Below are positions 46,258 through 57,601 of a stretch of DNA of 64,000 bases, piece by piece. The first letter of the stretch is position 1. Every line of letters begins with the position of its first letter. Both the position numbers and the translations under genes were made by a program. The notes under the pieces were generated by a model, which ran no database searches, was not told where the DNA came from, and saw nothing but the letters and a program-made list of their open reading frames with translations. The DNA comes from Aquibacillus saliphilus. Its GTDB lineage: Bacteria > Bacillota > Bacilli > Bacillales > Amphibacillaceae. The stretch is from positions 62,001 to 126,000 of the forward strand of contig NZ_JAIZAP010000011.1 in NCBI RefSeq assembly GCF_020404745.1, read 5' to 3'.

Positions 46258-46462
46258 GTATTATATCAATCCCAATTGTGCCGTCATTTCGATGAGTTTT
46301 GATCCCGCTACTAGCAGGTGGGTGCCTTGTTCCAAATATTATGCTTCCTCTCATTATAATAATGAGGCTTGCACGCCAAATGAAAACGTCAGGCTCCCGT
46401 ATTTATTGATGTTCGGTCAAAACGTCAATAATAGGACGAACACATCAGGATTGATATAGTAA
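46258..46462 (-). ncRNA. bsrA: 6S RNA (6S-1/BsrA type)
   Basis: About 200-nt RNA that binds sigma-A RNA polymerase by mimicking an open promoter. The ends pair in a closing stem (TATATCAATCC, 46448-46458, with GGATTGATATA, 46262-46272). Just inside, the sequence TCCTGATGTGTTCG matches the 5' end of B. subtilis 6S-1. A large asymmetric central region includes GCGTGCAAGCCTC. Position beside aspS is the same as bsrA in B. subtilis. A promoter (46484-46512) and terminator (46216-46248) flank it. End positions are approximate; precursor trimming is expected. Confidence 0.85.
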
Positions 46463-46483
46463 ATTGTTAATTTGTATAGATAA

Positions 46484-46512
46484 AGAATAGCACATCTGAT
46501 TTTTGTTTTCAA
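46484..46512 (-). promoter_or_regulatory. Predicted promoter of the 6S RNA gene
   Basis: Minus-strand TTGAAA (46507-46512) and TATTCT (46484-46489), 17-bp spacer, about 25 bp upstream of the closing stem. Confidence 0.6.
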
Positions 46513-46554
46513 GTCAGTTAATATGACTATTAGGTAACAAATATTACAACCATT

Positions 46555-48348
46555 CTACAATTGGTTTGAACTTGTTTTTCCTTCTTTACTTTTTAAGGAT
46601 AGGTGCAATTCATCTAACTGACTTTTACTAACACCACCAGGAGCTTCTGTAAGAAGACAAGATGCTGATGCTGTTTTCGGGAAAAGAATAGTATCTCTCA
46701 AATTATTCTTTCCGGCCAGTAACATGATGAATCGGTCGAATCCTAGTGCTATACCTCCATGAGGTGGCGCACCATATTCCAAGGCTTCAAGCAGAAAACC
46801 AAACTGAGCTTCTGCCTCATCTTTAGTAAAACCTAAAACCTCAAACATCTCATTTTGTAAATCACTTTGATAAATACGTAGTGAACCGCCACCTAACTCA
46901 TATCCGTTTAAAACAAGGTCATAGGCTTGTGCTTTCACTTCACCAGGGTTTGTTGTTAATTTCTCCATGTCACTAGCAGCAGGCATCGTAAATGGATGAT
47001 GAGCAGCAGAATAACTGCTTTGTTCCTCGTCATATTCAAATAATGGCCAGTCTGTTACCCAAAGATAATTAAATAGTGACTCGTCAATTAGTTGTAGTTC
47101 TTTCGCTAATTTCAGTCTAAGTGCACCTAAACTATCGTAGACTACACTTGTTTTATCAGCAACAAATAACAGAAGATCTCCACTTTCTGTTTTTAATGAT
47201 GACTTTAAACCTGCTACTTCTTGTTCTGACAAAAATTTTGAAATAGGCCCTTTTAACTCATCTTCTTCTACTTTAAGCCAAGCTAATCCCTTAGCGCCAT
47301 AAATCTTAACAAAGTCCGTTAAATGGTCAATATCTTTTCTGGAAAAGTTAGTTGCTTGCCCTTTAACATTAATAGCACTTACTTTTCCACCACCAGAAAC
47401 AGCACTACTAAATACTTTGAATCCAGAATCCTTAACGACTTCGGACACACTTACAAGTTCCATTTCAAATCTAGTATCTGGCTTGTCAGATCCGTAACGC
47501 TCCATTGACTCGTCATACTCAATTCTTTCAAATGGAATTTGCACATCAATTCCCTTAACTTCTTTCATTACCTTTTGCATCATTCGTTCAGTCATTGCCA
47601 TGATATCATCACTCGTCATAAATGATGTCTCAATATCTATTTGAGTAAATTCCGGCTGTCGGTCTGCACGTAAATCCTCGTCACGAAAACAACGGGCAAA
47701 CTGAAAATATCTTTCAAATCCGCTTACCATCAATAATTGCTTAAACAATTGCGGGGACTGTGGTAAAGCGTAGAAATGTCCAGAGTGAACACGACTTGGC
47801 ACTAAATAATCTCTCGCACCTTCTGGTGTGCTTTTTGTTAACATCGGCGTTTCCATCTCTAAATACTCTTCATCATTCAAGAAATTTCGAATCACCTGAC
47901 TTGTTTTGTGTCTTAATTTAAATGTTTCTTGCATTGATTCTCGGCGTAAATCTAAATAGCGATATTTTAAACGAAGGTCCTCAGCAACATCAGTATTATC
48001 TTGTATTTGAAAAGGGGGATTTTTAGCCTGATTTAAAATTGTAATTTCCTCAACAAACACTTCAATTTCACCAGTACCCATCTTTGGATTTACTGTGGAT
48101 TCTTCTCTTTCAACTACCTTACCACTAACCTCTATTACGAATTCACTTCTAACTTTGTCGGCAATTTGTAATGCTGACTCTGATACTTCAGGGTTGAAAA
48201 CAATTTGAACCAAACCAGAACGATCTCTTAAGTCAATAAAAATCAATCCGCCCAGGTCCCGTCTTTTTTGGACCCACCCTTTTAAGTTTACTTTTTGCTC
48301 TACATGTTGTTTGCGAAGCTCACCAACTAATTGTCTTTTTGTTTGCAT
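46555..48348 (-). CDS. aspS: Aspartyl-tRNA synthetase
   Basis: Class IIb synthetase charging tRNA-Asp. 597 residues: OB-fold anticodon-binding domain (1-110, [26 protein letters not shown]), catalytic domain with motif 2 ([18 protein letters not shown]) and motif 3 ([15 protein letters not shown]), and the bacterial GAD insertion (about 300-415). Starts 1 bp after the hisS stop, so translationally coupled, and shares the hisS T-box. The upstream GGGGG lies in the end of hisS. Confidence 0.97.
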   Translation of the reverse strand: MQTKRQLVGELRKQHVEQKVNLKGWVQKRRDLGGLIFIDLRDRSGLVQIVFNPEVSESALQIADKVRSEFVIEVSGKVVEREESTVNPKMGTGEIEVFVEEITILNQAKNPPFQIQDNTDVAEDLRLKYRYLDLRRESMQETFKLRHKTSQVIRNFLNDEEYLEMETPMLTKSTPEGARDYLVPSRVHSGHFYALPQSPQLFKQLLMVSGFERYFQFARCFRDEDLRADRQPEFTQIDIETSFMTSDDIMAMTERMMQKVMKEVKGIDVQIPFERIEYDESMERYGSDKPDTRFEMELVSVSEVVKDSGFKVFSSAVSGGGKVSAINVKGQATNFSRKDIDHLTDFVKIYGAKGLAWLKVEEDELKGPISKFLSEQEVAGLKSSLKTESGDLLLFVADKTSVVYDSLGALRLKLAKELQLIDESLFNYLWVTDWPLFEYDEEQSSYSAAHHPFTMPAASDMEKLTTNPGEVKAQAYDLVLNGYELGGGSLRIYQSDLQNEMFEVLGFTKDEAEAQFGFLLEALEYGAPPHGGIALGFDRFIMLLAGKNNLRDTILFPKTASASCLLTEAPGGVSKSQLDELHLSLKSKEGKTSSNQL

Positions 48349-48349
48349 A

Positions 48350-49630
48350 TTACTTTCCCCCTTGCAGATTACTTTGTAAATAACTGACTAAGTTATTAAT
48401 TGAAACCTCTTCTTGTTCACCAGAATGCATATCCTTCACATTCACAATATTATTTTCTAGTTCAGTTTCACCAAGTACGATTACATATTTCGCATTTAAT
48501 CGATCAGCCGCTTTAAATTGGGCCTTGAATTTCCTACTTTGATAATCTTTATCGACTTGAATACCCGCTTTTCTTAGTGTGTAAGTCAGACGTATTGCTT
48601 CAGCATCTGCTTTCTCACCTAATGTTACAAAATAACAATCAAGGTTATCGTCGACTGGTAGATGAACCTGTTCCGCTTCAAGAGCCATCAGTAGACGTTC
48701 AACACTTAAAGCAAAACCAATCCCGGGAGTCGTTGGGCCTCCTAAATCTTCAACAAGGCCATTATAACGACCTCCACCTGAAAGTGTAGTAATTGCACCA
48801 AATCCATCAGCATCGCTCATAATCTCAAATGCTGTATGATTATAGTAGTCAAGACCACGAACAAGATTTTTATCAACTACATAATCAATTTCCATCTTAT
48901 CTAAATGACCTTTAACTTTTTCAAAATATTGATTTGAATCTTCATTCAAAAATTCTAAAATGGATGGAGCTGTTTCCATTGCTGGATGATTTTGATCCTT
49001 CTTACAATCAAGAATACGCAATGGGTTTTTATCAAGTCGTAAATTACAATCATGACAAAGCTCATTTTTATGAGGTTCAAAGTGGTTGATCAGAGCATTC
49101 CGATGATTTTGACGACTCTCCCCATCACCAAGACTATTGATTACTAATCTTAACGATCGTAACCCTAATTCTTGATAGGCGCTCATTGCAAGTGAAATCA
49201 CCTCAGCATCGACAGCTGGATCTGCACTACCAAGTGCCTCGACTCCAAATTGGACGAATTGTCTCATTCTACCTTGTTGTGGTCGCTCATAACGAAACAT
49301 TGGTCCTATATAAAATACTTTAGTTGGCTGGTTTGGCAGGCCAAATAGTTTGTTTTGAACAAACGCTCGTACAACCGAAGCAGTTCCTTCTGGACGTAAT
49401 GTAATATTTCTATCCCCTCGGTCCTTAAATGTGTACATTTCCTTTTGAACGATATCTGTTGTATCACCAACACCTCTTTGAAATAACTCCGTATGTTCAA
49501 AAATTGGTGTACGAATCTCCTTATAATTAAATCGATGACAAATATCAGTTAGCGTATTCTCAACATACTGCCACTTCTCAGTCGTACCCGGCAATAAATC
49601 CTGGGTGCCTCTTGGCGCTTTCATATTCAT
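48350..49630 (-). CDS. hisS: Histidyl-tRNA synthetase
   Basis: Class II synthetase for tRNA-His. 426 residues: motif 1 around [14 protein letters not shown], motif 2 [13 protein letters not shown], histidine-binding signature [14 protein letters not shown], and a C-terminal anticodon-binding domain. Start ATG 49628-49630, 7 bases after GGAGGGG; the frame is open nine codons upstream over the site. First gene of hisS-aspS, preceded by a T-box leader with its own promoter. Confidence 0.97.
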   Translation of the reverse strand: MNMKAPRGTQDLLPGTTEKWQYVENTLTDICHRFNYKEIRTPIFEHTELFQRGVGDTTDIVQKEMYTFKDRGDRNITLRPEGTASVVRAFVQNKLFGLPNQPTKVFYIGPMFRYERPQQGRMRQFVQFGVEALGSADPAVDAEVISLAMSAYQELGLRSLRLVINSLGDGESRQNHRNALINHFEPHKNELCHDCNLRLDKNPLRILDCKKDQNHPAMETAPSILEFLNEDSNQYFEKVKGHLDKMEIDYVVDKNLVRGLDYYNHTAFEIMSDADGFGAITTLSGGGRYNGLVEDLGGPTTPGIGFALSVERLLMALEAEQVHLPVDDNLDCYFVTLGEKADAEAIRLTYTLRKAGIQVDKDYQSRKFKAQFKAADRLNAKYVIVLGETELENNIVNVKDMHSGEQEEVSINNLVSYLQSNLQGGK

Positions 49631-49884
49631 TGATTGTCCCCTCCAAAATAAATCCAAATTTTATATATCACATATGTATTATTACACTCGAGAGATTAAC
49701 TATTTGTATAATGAACGAGTGTTAGTATCTTTATCTCCCTAAAAAATTAAAAATCTTTCTAAAACAATTAATTTTGCAATTACCTTATGCAGCCATTGTC
49801 ATCCATTTATAGTTTAGGAACGGCCTATCCAACTATATGTCTGATGAAAACTTTTTTAAAAAATCAATAGTATGAAATGTTTAA

Positions 49885-50163
49885 AAAGTAAAAAAAATAA
49901 ACTCTCATCCCCTTAAAAAAGGGACGAGAGTTTACCCGCGTTGCCACCCTAGTTGAAGCAATAGAAAAAAGCCTCCACCTTACACAGTTAACGCCTGCAA
50001 AACGTCTGAATTTACTTATTTCAACACAGAACCTCCGGAGTGTCTTTCATTAGTTCATAATATGAGGATACTTTCAGCCCGTGGTATCCTTTCTCTTTCC
50101 ATATAAGTCCACTAATTACTTTTTCCATCAACAGTTGTTTAATTAATTTTTGGTAATATAAAA
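49885..50163 (-). promoter_or_regulatory. T-box riboswitch of hisS-aspS with overlapping His/Asp specifier
   Basis: Most of the hisS-yrzK gap. Stem I distal hairpin GGATAC...GTATCC, the T-box AGGGTGGCAACGCG (49937-49950) and a terminator (AAACTCTCATCCC 49899-49911 with GGGACGAGAGTTT 49921-49933, then T-rich) are clear. At the specifier position the sequence is GACAC (50040-50044), which contains both GAC (Asp) and CAC (His) in overlapping registers, as would suit a leader controlling both synthetases. Promoter TTGATA (50194-50199)/TATTTT-complement TAAAAT (50171-50176), 17-bp spacer. Confidence 0.88.
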
Positions 50164-50170
50164 CTACTTA

Positions 50171-50199
50171 ATTTTACTATTTAAGTATATTAATATCAA
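50171..50199 (-). promoter_or_regulatory. Predicted promoter of hisS-aspS
   Basis: Minus-strand TTGATA (50194-50199) and TAAAAT (50171-50176) separated by 17 bp, upstream of the T-box Stem I. Confidence 0.6.
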
Positions 50200-50250
50200 T
50201 AGTTTCTTTTTTTGAATTGTTTATAATCATAATGTTTGCTTGGAAACTTG

Positions 50251-50424
50251 TCAAGAACGATTGAGCTTTTCTTTTAATTTTTTTACATCTCGCAAGGATA
50301 CACCAAGCTCCTCTGCAATTTCAATGCTATTTGCGCTATTTTCTAGTTCCATAAATCTGTGGAGATTCGCACCATAAATGTCCTTCATTGTATGAGTTCC
50401 TGCTTGTTTATGATTTATTCTCAT
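50251..50424 (-). CDS. yrzK: YrzK-like small protein with helix-turn-helix-like region
   Basis: 57-residue protein read from ATG 50422-50424 behind AAGGAGAG. The C-terminal half (NSIEIAEELGVSLRDVKKLKEKL) looks like a helix-turn-helix of the type in sigma region 4 or MarR-like adaptors. It lies between hisS and yrvJ, the place of B. subtilis yrzK, whose role is unknown. Assignment to YrzK rests on length and position; the gene itself is well supported by its ribosome-binding site and composition. Confidence 0.7.
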   Translation of the reverse strand: MRINHKQAGTHTMKDIYGANLHRFMELENSANSIEIAEELGVSLRDVKKLKEKLNRS

Positions 50425-50627
50425 GTTTATCTCTCCTTGAATTTTTGACTTTTACACTCATTTTTTATTACTATTAAAAGGGTTAGTATCGGAAGTGAAT
50501 TTATTAAGGTATAATGTGATTTTACAAGTACTTTTTTAAACAGACTGAATGTCAATAGCGAACTACTAACATTTAGGTTTTAATAACTGTTAAAGTAAGA
50601 TACTGAGACTTTTCCTGGAGGAATAAA

Positions 50628-51704
50628 ATGTTAAGAAATAAAAAACATCTAATTGTCCTAATAAGCAGTGTACTGATAGTATTATCCATTTCATCTGTGG
50701 TTTATGCGAATGAAGCATGGATAGAAGCAGATAATTTAAATGTAAGAAATGGGCCTGGTACTGATTATGAACAAATTAGCCAAGTAAACAGTAACGAACA
50801 ATATACGATCATTCAAGAACAAGGCAATTGGGTAGAAATAGAATTTCAACAAGGTACAACAGGATGGGTTACAAAAGATTATATTTCAATTCAAGAAGAA
50901 CCAGATTCTACAGAAGCAGATGAAGGAAAAGAAAATATAGAAACAACTATTGATTCATTGACTATTGTCCACGACCAAACAAATATCCGTGGAGGTCCAT
51001 CAACGGACGACGACATAATTGGAATGACTAATCGGGGGACTGTCCTTGACATTGTTAACAGTGTTGAAGGGTGGTACGAGATTAAATGGGAAAAAAAGAC
51101 GGGATTCGTGCCTGAACGATTGGTAGATTTGACTGGAGCGTTAACAAATACGGCATCTCCTTCTGTGAAAAACAAAACGATTGTCGTTGATGCAGGTCAT
51201 GGCGGAAGAGATGTCGGAGCTATTGGGGCAAGCGGAAACTATGAGAAAGACTATACATTGCAAACGGCAAAAAAAATTAAATTTCATTTAGAAATTTTAG
51301 GTGCAGAGGTAATTTTAACTAGAAACCATGATAATTATTTAAGATTAAGTGGACGACCTAGCGTGGCGAATCTAGCCGACGCTGATGCCTTCTTAAGTAT
51401 TCATTACAACAGTACACCTCAATACCCATCAGCTAAAGGTGTTAGCACGTATCACTATTCTGATCGTGACAAGCAACTCGCAACAATAATACAAGCTGAA
51501 TTGTTAAAAGCAACAACAATGGACGACCGTGGAATTCATAAAGAAAGTTTTCAAGTAACAAGGGAAAGTCATCGTCCATCCGTCTTGTTAGAGCTAGGGT
51601 TCTTATCGAATGTTTCAGAAGAAGAGAACATACAATCAGCGGCATTTCAAGAAAAAATTGCACAAGGAATTATAAGCGGCTTAAGTACCTATTTTTCCTA
51701 TTAA
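50628..51704 (+). CDS. yrvJ: YrvJ, SH3b-domain N-acetylmuramoyl-L-alanine amidase
   Basis: Secreted peptidoglycan amidase. 358 residues: signal peptide (1-27, cleavage near VYANEA), two bacterial SH3 domains (about 29-88, NLNVRNGPGTDYEQI; and 112-165, TNIRGGPSTDDDII), and an Amidase_3 domain (183-355) with zinc-binding residues in DAGHGGRDVG, SIHYNS and a catalytic Glu in LLELGFLSN. B. subtilis YrvJ is longer with more SH3 repeats, so this is a compact version. ATG 50628 with GGAGG upstream. Own terminator at 51711. Confidence 0.92.
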   Translation: MLRNKKHLIVLISSVLIVLSISSVVYANEAWIEADNLNVRNGPGTDYEQISQVNSNEQYTIIQEQGNWVEIEFQQGTTGWVTKDYISIQEEPDSTEADEGKENIETTIDSLTIVHDQTNIRGGPSTDDDIIGMTNRGTVLDIVNSVEGWYEIKWEKKTGFVPERLVDLTGALTNTASPSVKNKTIVVDAGHGGRDVGAIGASGNYEKDYTLQTAKKIKFHLEILGAEVILTRNHDNYLRLSGRPSVANLADADAFLSIHYNSTPQYPSAKGVSTYHYSDRDKQLATIIQAELLKATTMDDRGIHKESFQVTRESHRPSVLLELGFLSNVSEEENIQSAAFQEKIAQGIISGLSTYFSY

Positions 51705-51710
51705 ACGCTA

Positions 51711-51750
51711 AAATACCCATCTTACCTAAGGTAAGATGGGTATTTATTAT
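51711..51750. terminator. Convergent terminator of yrvJ and dtd
   Basis: AAATACCCATCTTACC (51711-51726) pairs perfectly with GGTAAGATGGGTATTT (51730-51745), loop TAA, with T-rich sequence on both outward sides. Confidence 0.88.
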
Positions 51751-51756
51751 ATTACA

Positions 51757-52203
51757 TTACTTATCTGCACTATCAACGATGATTGTGACAGGTCCAACGT
51801 TAGTTAATTGAACATTCATCATTTCTCCAAATTCACCAGTTTCAACAGGGATTCCACAAGCAGCAGCTAAAGAGTTAAATTTTGTGTATAGTTCCTTCGC
51901 TGGTTCAGGCTTGGCGGCATTCATGAAGTTTGGTCTTCTTCCTTTTCTCGTATCACCGTATAGTGTAAATTGAGAAATAGATAAAATACTTCCCCCTACA
52001 TCTTTAATAGACAAGTTCATTTTTTGCTGTTGATCCTCAAATATTCTCATATTGACAATTTTATTCACTAAATACTCCGCGTCTTCTACTGAGTCTTCGT
52101 GGGTGACACCAATTAGTACTACTAGTCCGTAATCAATCTGCCCCTTTGTTATCCCATCTACACTGACGCTAGCATTTTCAGCTCGTTGAACTACTGCTTT
52201 CAT
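51757..52203 (-). CDS. dtd: D-aminoacyl-tRNA deacylase
   Basis: Removes D-amino acids and glycine from mischarged tRNAs. 148 residues; active-site motifs SQFTLYGD and the C-terminal GPVTI (cross-subunit Gly-cisPro) are intact. Lies 14 bp after relA, the usual Bacillaceae pairing. ATG 52201-52203 with AGGAGC upstream. Ends at a convergent terminator with yrvJ. Confidence 0.96.
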   Translation of the reverse strand: MKAVVQRAENASVSVDGITKGQIDYGLVVLIGVTHEDSVEDAEYLVNKIVNMRIFEDQQQKMNLSIKDVGGSILSISQFTLYGDTRKGRRPNFMNAAKPEPAKELYTKFNSLAAACGIPVETGEFGEMMNVQLTNVGPVTIIVDSADK

Positions 52204-52216
52204 TGCTATAATGCTC

Positions 52217-54424
52217 CTAACTATTCAGCATTCTTTTTACTGTATAAACATCTTTTATTTGTTTTAAACGGTCAACCATTTTACGTAAATGATTCGTATT
52301 ATGAATTAGAATAGTAATATGAATTAAGGCCATTTTATTACGATCTGATTTTCCGTTTACAGCGATAATATTGGTCTTGGTTTCATTAACTGCTTGTAGT
52401 ACATCATTTAATAAACCTCTACGGTCAAATCCTGAAATTTCGAGGTCTACGTGATATTGTTTTGTTTGTGTCTTTGAGTTTTCCCATTCCACATGAAGAA
52501 TTCTATCTTTCGCTTCTTCCGTTTTAATATTCGGACAGTCCTCACGATGAACAGAAACACCTCTACCCTTGGTAATATAACCTACAATAGTATCACCAGG
52601 TACTGGATTACAGCATTTTGATAGTCTTACTAGTAAGTTGTCTATCCCTTCAACTCTAACGCCTGAATCCTTCTTATGTGATGAAGGAGCTTTTAGATTA
52701 GTACTTTTAACTGATTCTATTGTTTGTTCAAGGTCTTGTTCTTTAAGATTCTTTTTGCGAATTTTTTCTGTTAATCTTGTTGCTATTTGCGCTGCTGTAA
52801 TTCCTTGATATCCAACAGCGGCATACATATCTTCTTCACTGGTGAAATTGAATTTTTCCGCAACCATTTTTAAATTGTCGGAAACTAATACATCTTTGGG
52901 TTCGAATCCATAAGCTTTAATTTCTTTATCTATTAGCTCTTTACCCTTAGTGATATTCTCGTCGCGACGCTGCTTTTTGAAGAATTGTTTTATTTTATTT
53001 TTCGCTTGAGATGTCTGGGTAATCTTTAACCAATCTTGAGAAGGACCGTAAGAATGTTTAGAAGTCATCACTTCCACTATATCACCATTTTTCAATTGGT
53101 AATCTAATGGCTCCATTTTCCCATTAATTCTTGATCCTATCGTCTGATTTCCTATTTCAGTATGAATTTTATATGCAAAATCGAGTGGAACAGAGCCAGC
53201 AGGTAATTCAATTACATCACCTTTAGGTGTGAAAACATAAACCATATCAGAAAATAAATCTACTTTTAGTGACTCCATAAATTCTTCGGCATCATTTGTT
53301 TCATTTTGCCATTCAATAATTTCACGGAACCAAGTTAATTTTTCTTCTGAATTATTTTTATGTTGATCAATTTGCTTGTCTTCTTTATAAGCCCAGTGCG
53401 CAGCAATACCAAATTCGGCAATTTCATGCATCTCCGAAGTACGTATTTGAACTTCTAATGGGGATCCCTTAGGTCCAATTACTGTCGTGTGCAATGATTG
53501 ATAAAGATTCGGTTTTGGCATAGCAATATAATCTTTAAATCTACCTGGCATTGGCTTCCAGCATGTATGAATTATGCCAAGGACTGCATAACAATCCTTA
53601 ATACTATCAACTATAATTCTGACCGCTAATAAATCATAAATTTCATTAAATTGTTTGTTTTGAATTACCATTTTACGATATATACTATATAAATGCTTTG
53701 GTCTACCCGAGAATTCAGCTTTAATATTGACATCTTGCAATTGATTTTGTACTTCCTGCATTACCTCTTCAATATAATGTTCTCTTTCTTCTCTTTTTTG
53801 TTTCATTAAATGAACAATGCGATAGTACTGCTGTGGATTCAAATACCTTAGCGCTGTATCCTCTAACTCCCATTTTATTGTTGAAATTCCTAATCGATGC
53901 GCTAGAGGCGAAAATATTTCTAATGTTTCATTAGAAATCCTTCGTTGCTTTTCCGGTGGTAGATGCTTCAGCGTACGCATATTATGAAGCCTGTCCGCTA
54001 ATTTTATCAGAATAACCCGAATATCTTTTGCCATAGCAACAAACATTTTCCGATGATTCTCTGCTTGTTGTGCTTCTTTAGACTTATATTTTATTTTTCC
54101 TAGTTTTGAAACACCATCAACTAGCATTGCAACTTCACTATTAAACTTCTCAGCAAGCTGTTCGACAGTAACATCTGTATCTTCTACTACATCATGCAAA
54201 AAACCACTAGCTATAGTTTCTGGATCTAATTCTAAATGAACTAATATCCCCGCAACTTGAATTGGGTGTATAATATAAGGTTCTCCAGATTTACGAAATT
54301 GACTTTGATGAGCTTCTTCAGCAAACTTATAAGCACGTCTAATAAAATCAGTATCTTCTTCAGAAAGATACTGAGCCCCCTGTTTAATAACGTCTTCAGC
54401 TGACAAAATATTATCCTTCGACAT
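52217..54424 (-). CDS. relA: (p)ppGpp synthetase/hydrolase RelA (Rel)
   Basis: Bifunctional stringent-response enzyme. 735 residues: HD hydrolase domain (about 45-150, [10 protein letters not shown]), synthetase domain (about 235-345, [17 protein letters not shown]), TGS domain (about 390-450, [14 protein letters not shown]), a helical and conserved-cysteine region ([10 protein letters not shown]), and a C-terminal ACT domain. HD motif intact, so a Rel-type, dual-function protein. ATG 54422-54424 behind AAAGGTG. Confidence 0.96.
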   Translation of the reverse strand: MSKDNILSAEDVIKQGAQYLSEEDTDFIRRAYKFAEEAHQSQFRKSGEPYIIHPIQVAGILVHLELDPETIASGFLHDVVEDTDVTVEQLAEKFNSEVAMLVDGVSKLGKIKYKSKEAQQAENHRKMFVAMAKDIRVILIKLADRLHNMRTLKHLPPEKQRRISNETLEIFSPLAHRLGISTIKWELEDTALRYLNPQQYYRIVHLMKQKREEREHYIEEVMQEVQNQLQDVNIKAEFSGRPKHLYSIYRKMVIQNKQFNEIYDLLAVRIIVDSIKDCYAVLGIIHTCWKPMPGRFKDYIAMPKPNLYQSLHTTVIGPKGSPLEVQIRTSEMHEIAEFGIAAHWAYKEDKQIDQHKNNSEEKLTWFREIIEWQNETNDAEEFMESLKVDLFSDMVYVFTPKGDVIELPAGSVPLDFAYKIHTEIGNQTIGSRINGKMEPLDYQLKNGDIVEVMTSKHSYGPSQDWLKITQTSQAKNKIKQFFKKQRRDENITKGKELIDKEIKAYGFEPKDVLVSDNLKMVAEKFNFTSEEDMYAAVGYQGITAAQIATRLTEKIRKKNLKEQDLEQTIESVKSTNLKAPSSHKKDSGVRVEGIDNLLVRLSKCCNPVPGDTIVGYITKGRGVSVHREDCPNIKTEEAKDRILHVEWENSKTQTKQYHVDLEISGFDRRGLLNDVLQAVNETKTNIIAVNGKSDRNKMALIHITILIHNTNHLRKMVDRLKQIKDVYTVKRMLNS

Positions 54425-54639
54425 CTTATCACCTTTGTCCTTTTTTACTACTGCTCATTTAGAAATGGTCAGTTTGTTCTATTATAAGAGTAAACTTTAA
54501 ATATGAATAGTAAAAACTATACCTCTACTTTCATTAAATTTCAATACCTAAAGCAAATACCTGTCGATAATATTTAAAAACATTCTAAGGAAGTAAAGTA
54601 AACACTCTCTCTTAATCTTAAATATAATTCTAATTTATT

Positions 54640-54674
54640 CAGGAAAATAAGGAGCACCCTATAAAGAGCACTCC
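54640..54674 (-). terminator. apt terminator
   Basis: GGAGTGCTC pairs (with G-U pairs) with GGGTGCTCC (54666-54674 with 54651-54659); TTATTTTCC follows on the minus strand, 10 bp after apt. The rest of the relA-apt gap is A/T-rich with no gene. Confidence 0.65.
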
Positions 54675-54684
54675 TAATAATAAT

Positions 54685-55197
54685 TTAATATTCCATTAAG
54701 GTTAGTACGTCATAACCATCTAATTTTTTACGTCCGTCTAAGTAAGTTAACTCAATTAAGAAAGCACAACCTGCTACAACTCCACCTAATTCTTCAACAA
54801 GTTTGATTGTTGCTTCAATCGTACCACCTGTAGCCAGCAAATCATCTGTAATCAGCACTCGTTGCCCAGGTTTTATGGCATCTTTATGAATCGTTAAAAC
54901 ATTTTCACCATACTCTAAACCATATCCAACTTTTATTACCTCACGAGGTAGTTTTCCTTCTTTTCTTACTGGAGCAAATCCAATTTCTAGTGCATACGAT
55001 ACTGGACAGCCAACGATAAACCCTCTAGCTTCAGGTCCTACTATTATATCAATATCACGATTTTTAGAATAACTCACAATCTCATCAATTGCTGATTTAT
55101 ATGCTGTACCATTGTCCATTAATGTTGTGATATCTTTAAACTTCACACCTTTTTTGGGCCAATCTTCAACAACTGTAATATATTTTTTATAATCCAT
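54685..55197 (-). CDS. apt: Adenine phosphoribosyltransferase
   Basis: Salvages adenine to AMP using PRPP. 170 residues, the same length as B. subtilis Apt; PRPP motif [14 protein letters not shown] near residues 116-129 and GPEARGF earlier. Start ATG 55195-55197 behind AAGGAGG overlaps the recJ 3' end by 11 bp, indicating coupling; the open frame runs nine codons further upstream. Often cotranscribed upstream of relA. Confidence 0.96.
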   Translation of the reverse strand: MDYKKYITVVEDWPKKGVKFKDITTLMDNGTAYKSAIDEIVSYSKNRDIDIIVGPEARGFIVGCPVSYALEIGFAPVRKEGKLPREVIKVGYGLEYGENVLTIHKDAIKPGQRVLITDDLLATGGTIEATIKLVEELGGVVAGCAFLIELTYLDGRKKLDGYDVLTLMEY

Positions 55198-57532
55198 GAG
55201 TAACTTCCTCCTTAGGCGAAACAACCTCGTTCATCTTACTTTTGAACCACTGATCTAATTCTTTATAGTTTGAGTAATAAAGAGTAGTTTCTATTTCCAA
55301 TTGGGTTAATTTTTGTTGGTATATAGGTGATTCAGTCAAATCCTTCTTTGATGGTTTGGGACTTGGTTTTAGTATACCATTCTCTATTTTAACAAATTCC
55401 AGTTCAAAAAACACCTGAGTGATAAACTTAATTTTCTCTGCCTTCCAACCTTTATGTTTAACAAGTTTTGGAGTATCAATAGAAAGATTAAATTCTTTAC
55501 GTTTTAAAAGCATTCCATAAAACCATTTAAAATCATCTCTAGTCGGTACAGAATTGAAGTAATGTCCTTCATTCACATGATAGCAAGCATATATTCTATT
55601 GGGACGTGTCGACTCTATGAGGGTTGTTAATTGTTCTAGAGTATCAGGTAAGTCCAATAAGATTAGGTCTTCAACTTTAGTTAGCTGATAAGTTGTATCC
55701 GATTGTCCATGTATTTGAATGTGATTTATTTCTGGTGGAAGACCTTCATCCATCTTTTGAAAACTGACAAAGACACTCTGATCACCTAACAACGGAATTA
55801 ACTGTTTTTGCCAATGCTTAGAACCCCTATGGTCAAATAATTGACTCTCAGTGATTGCCAAATCCTTGACTAGCATTTGTACTTTTCGTTTACCATTCCA
55901 CTCATTAATTTCTAGTTGGCCAACGATGTCCATTTCAGCATTTGGTGATATTTTAGAATATAAATCGCCCATTCCAAAACCAATACTATCTAATTGAGAT
56001 TGAGACTGCTTTATAGACATCTTTAAATGATTCTTTTGATTTCCAATTTGACGAACTTCATTAGGAACTGCGTGAATATGAAAGAGTGGTTTAGGATTGC
56101 CCATTCCAAATGGAGCTAGTTTGTCTAATTCGCTTATTAACGAAACATCCAATTCTTCTATTTGAACAGTGTTATCAATTATCAACGTTTGTTTGAAGTC
56201 ATCTGGCGTTAATTGTTCCGATGCCAAGTTATTCAACTTTGTTCTAATTACAGAGATATTTTCTTCAGTCAGTGTCATTCCAGCAGCTTGAGCATGTCCA
56301 CCAAAATGAATAAAGTCTTCTCTTATTTGCATACAATTCGAAAACAGGTCAAAGCCGCTAATACTTCTTGCTGAACCTTTAGCGGTCATTTTCTCTTTAT
56401 TAATTGATAAGACAATTGTTGGTCTGTCATACTTCCTTACTAATTTAGAGGCCACAATTCCTAGAACACCTTCATTCCATCCCTCACTGGCAACAACTAT
56501 AACATTGTCGTTGGTCCCTGTTTCATCTGCCTCTACGATTGCTTCTGCTTCGTTAGAAATTTCAGTTACTATTTTTTTGCGTTCTTGATTTAGTTGATCA
56601 ATAAATTGTACTAATTCGTTCGCGTGATTTGGATCTTTTGTTAATAACAAATCAACAGCTGCATCCGCATCCTGTAGTCTTCCTACTGCATTCAATCGAG
56701 GTCCGATTAAAAAACCAATATGTTCTTCTGTAACTGTTCCTTCAATGTTACAGGTTTGTTTTAACGCTGTTATACCAGATCTTTTGGAACTAGTTAACGC
56801 TTTTAATCCGAAATGTGCTAGTATTCTATTCTCATTGACCAAAGGTACCAAGTCTGCAATTGTACCAATTGCAACTAAATCAAGTAACTGATTTGGAAAA
56901 TAGCCTAATAGTGCTTCAGCAAATTTAAAAGCTACTCCTACCCCAGCAAGTTCATCAAATGTATAATCTGGTGAACACTTAGGATGAATAATTGCCATTG
57001 CATCTGGGAGTACTTCTTGTACTTCATGATGATCGGTAATTATTAAGTCTATCCCTAGTTGCTTGGCTATTTCAGCCTCTTTGACAGCTGCTATACCGTT
57101 ATCAACGGTAATTATTAAAGTGTAACCTTGCTTGTACGCCTGTCTAAACGCTTGTTTATTTGGACCATAACCTTCCGTAAACCGGTTAGGAATATAGTAA
57201 TCACAAATAGCACCTAGTTCTTGTAAAGCTTCTATCATAACAGTAGTGGAACTTACACCATCGGCATCATAATCACCAAAAACTAAAATACTTTCACCTT
57301 GTTCAATAGCTTGTTTAACTCGAGTAACTGCCTTTTCCATATCATTAAGTAAAAATGGATCAAGAAGTTGAGTTAGTTCTGGAGTTAAAAACCTTTGCGC
57401 CTGCTCCTCGCTACTAATGCCTCTTTGTATTAAAAGTCGCTCCGTTAGTGATGATATAGGAAGTTGATGTTCAAAATGTGCTTGGTCATCATTTGAATAT
57501 GTAAATTTCCATTTTGCTTGGCTTTGTATCAA
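55187..57532 (-). CDS. recJ: Single-stranded-DNA-specific exonuclease RecJ
   Basis: 5'-to-3' exonuclease for recombination and mismatch repair. 781 residues: DHH domain with [12 protein letters not shown] and ITDHHEV, DHHA1 domain with the GGHAQAAGM motif, OB-fold, and a Firmicute-specific C-terminal domain of about 200 residues. The start is TTG 57530-57532, seven bases after GGGGTG. Overlaps apt by 11 bp. A membrane gene yrvD precedes it by 69 bp. Confidence 0.95.
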   Translation of the reverse strand: MIQSQAKWKFTYSNDDQAHFEHQLPISSLTERLLIQRGISSEEQAQRFLTPELTQLLDPFLLNDMEKAVTRVKQAIEQGESILVFGDYDADGVSSTTVMIEALQELGAICDYYIPNRFTEGYGPNKQAFRQAYKQGYTLIITVDNGIAAVKEAEIAKQLGIDLIITDHHEVQEVLPDAMAIIHPKCSPDYTFDELAGVGVAFKFAEALLGYFPNQLLDLVAIGTIADLVPLVNENRILAHFGLKALTSSKRSGITALKQTCNIEGTVTEEHIGFLIGPRLNAVGRLQDADAAVDLLLTKDPNHANELVQFIDQLNQERKKIVTEISNEAEAIVEADETGTNDNVIVVASEGWNEGVLGIVASKLVRKYDRPTIVLSINKEKMTAKGSARSISGFDLFSNCMQIREDFIHFGGHAQAAGMTLTEENISVIRTKLNNLASEQLTPDDFKQTLIIDNTVQIEELDVSLISELDKLAPFGMGNPKPLFHIHAVPNEVRQIGNQKNHLKMSIKQSQSQLDSIGFGMGDLYSKISPNAEMDIVGQLEINEWNGKRKVQMLVKDLAITESQLFDHRGSKHWQKQLIPLLGDQSVFVSFQKMDEGLPPEINHIQIHGQSDTTYQLTKVEDLILLDLPDTLEQLTTLIESTRPNRIYACYHVNEGHYFNSVPTRDDFKWFYGMLLKRKEFNLSIDTPKLVKHKGWKAEKIKFITQVFFELEFVKIENGILKPSPKPSKKDLTESPIYQQKLTQLEIETTLYYSNYKELDQWFKSKMNEVVSPKEEVTHGL

Positions 57533-57601
57533 ATAAATTCACCCCTGACTCACTTATTATACAAGAGAGTATCAGGGGTAGCAAACAGATTATTAATAAA
57601 G

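Noticed and set aside
46241-46459. 72-codon open frame on the plus strand
   Set aside because: It is the antisense of the 6S RNA gene and starts inside a terminator.
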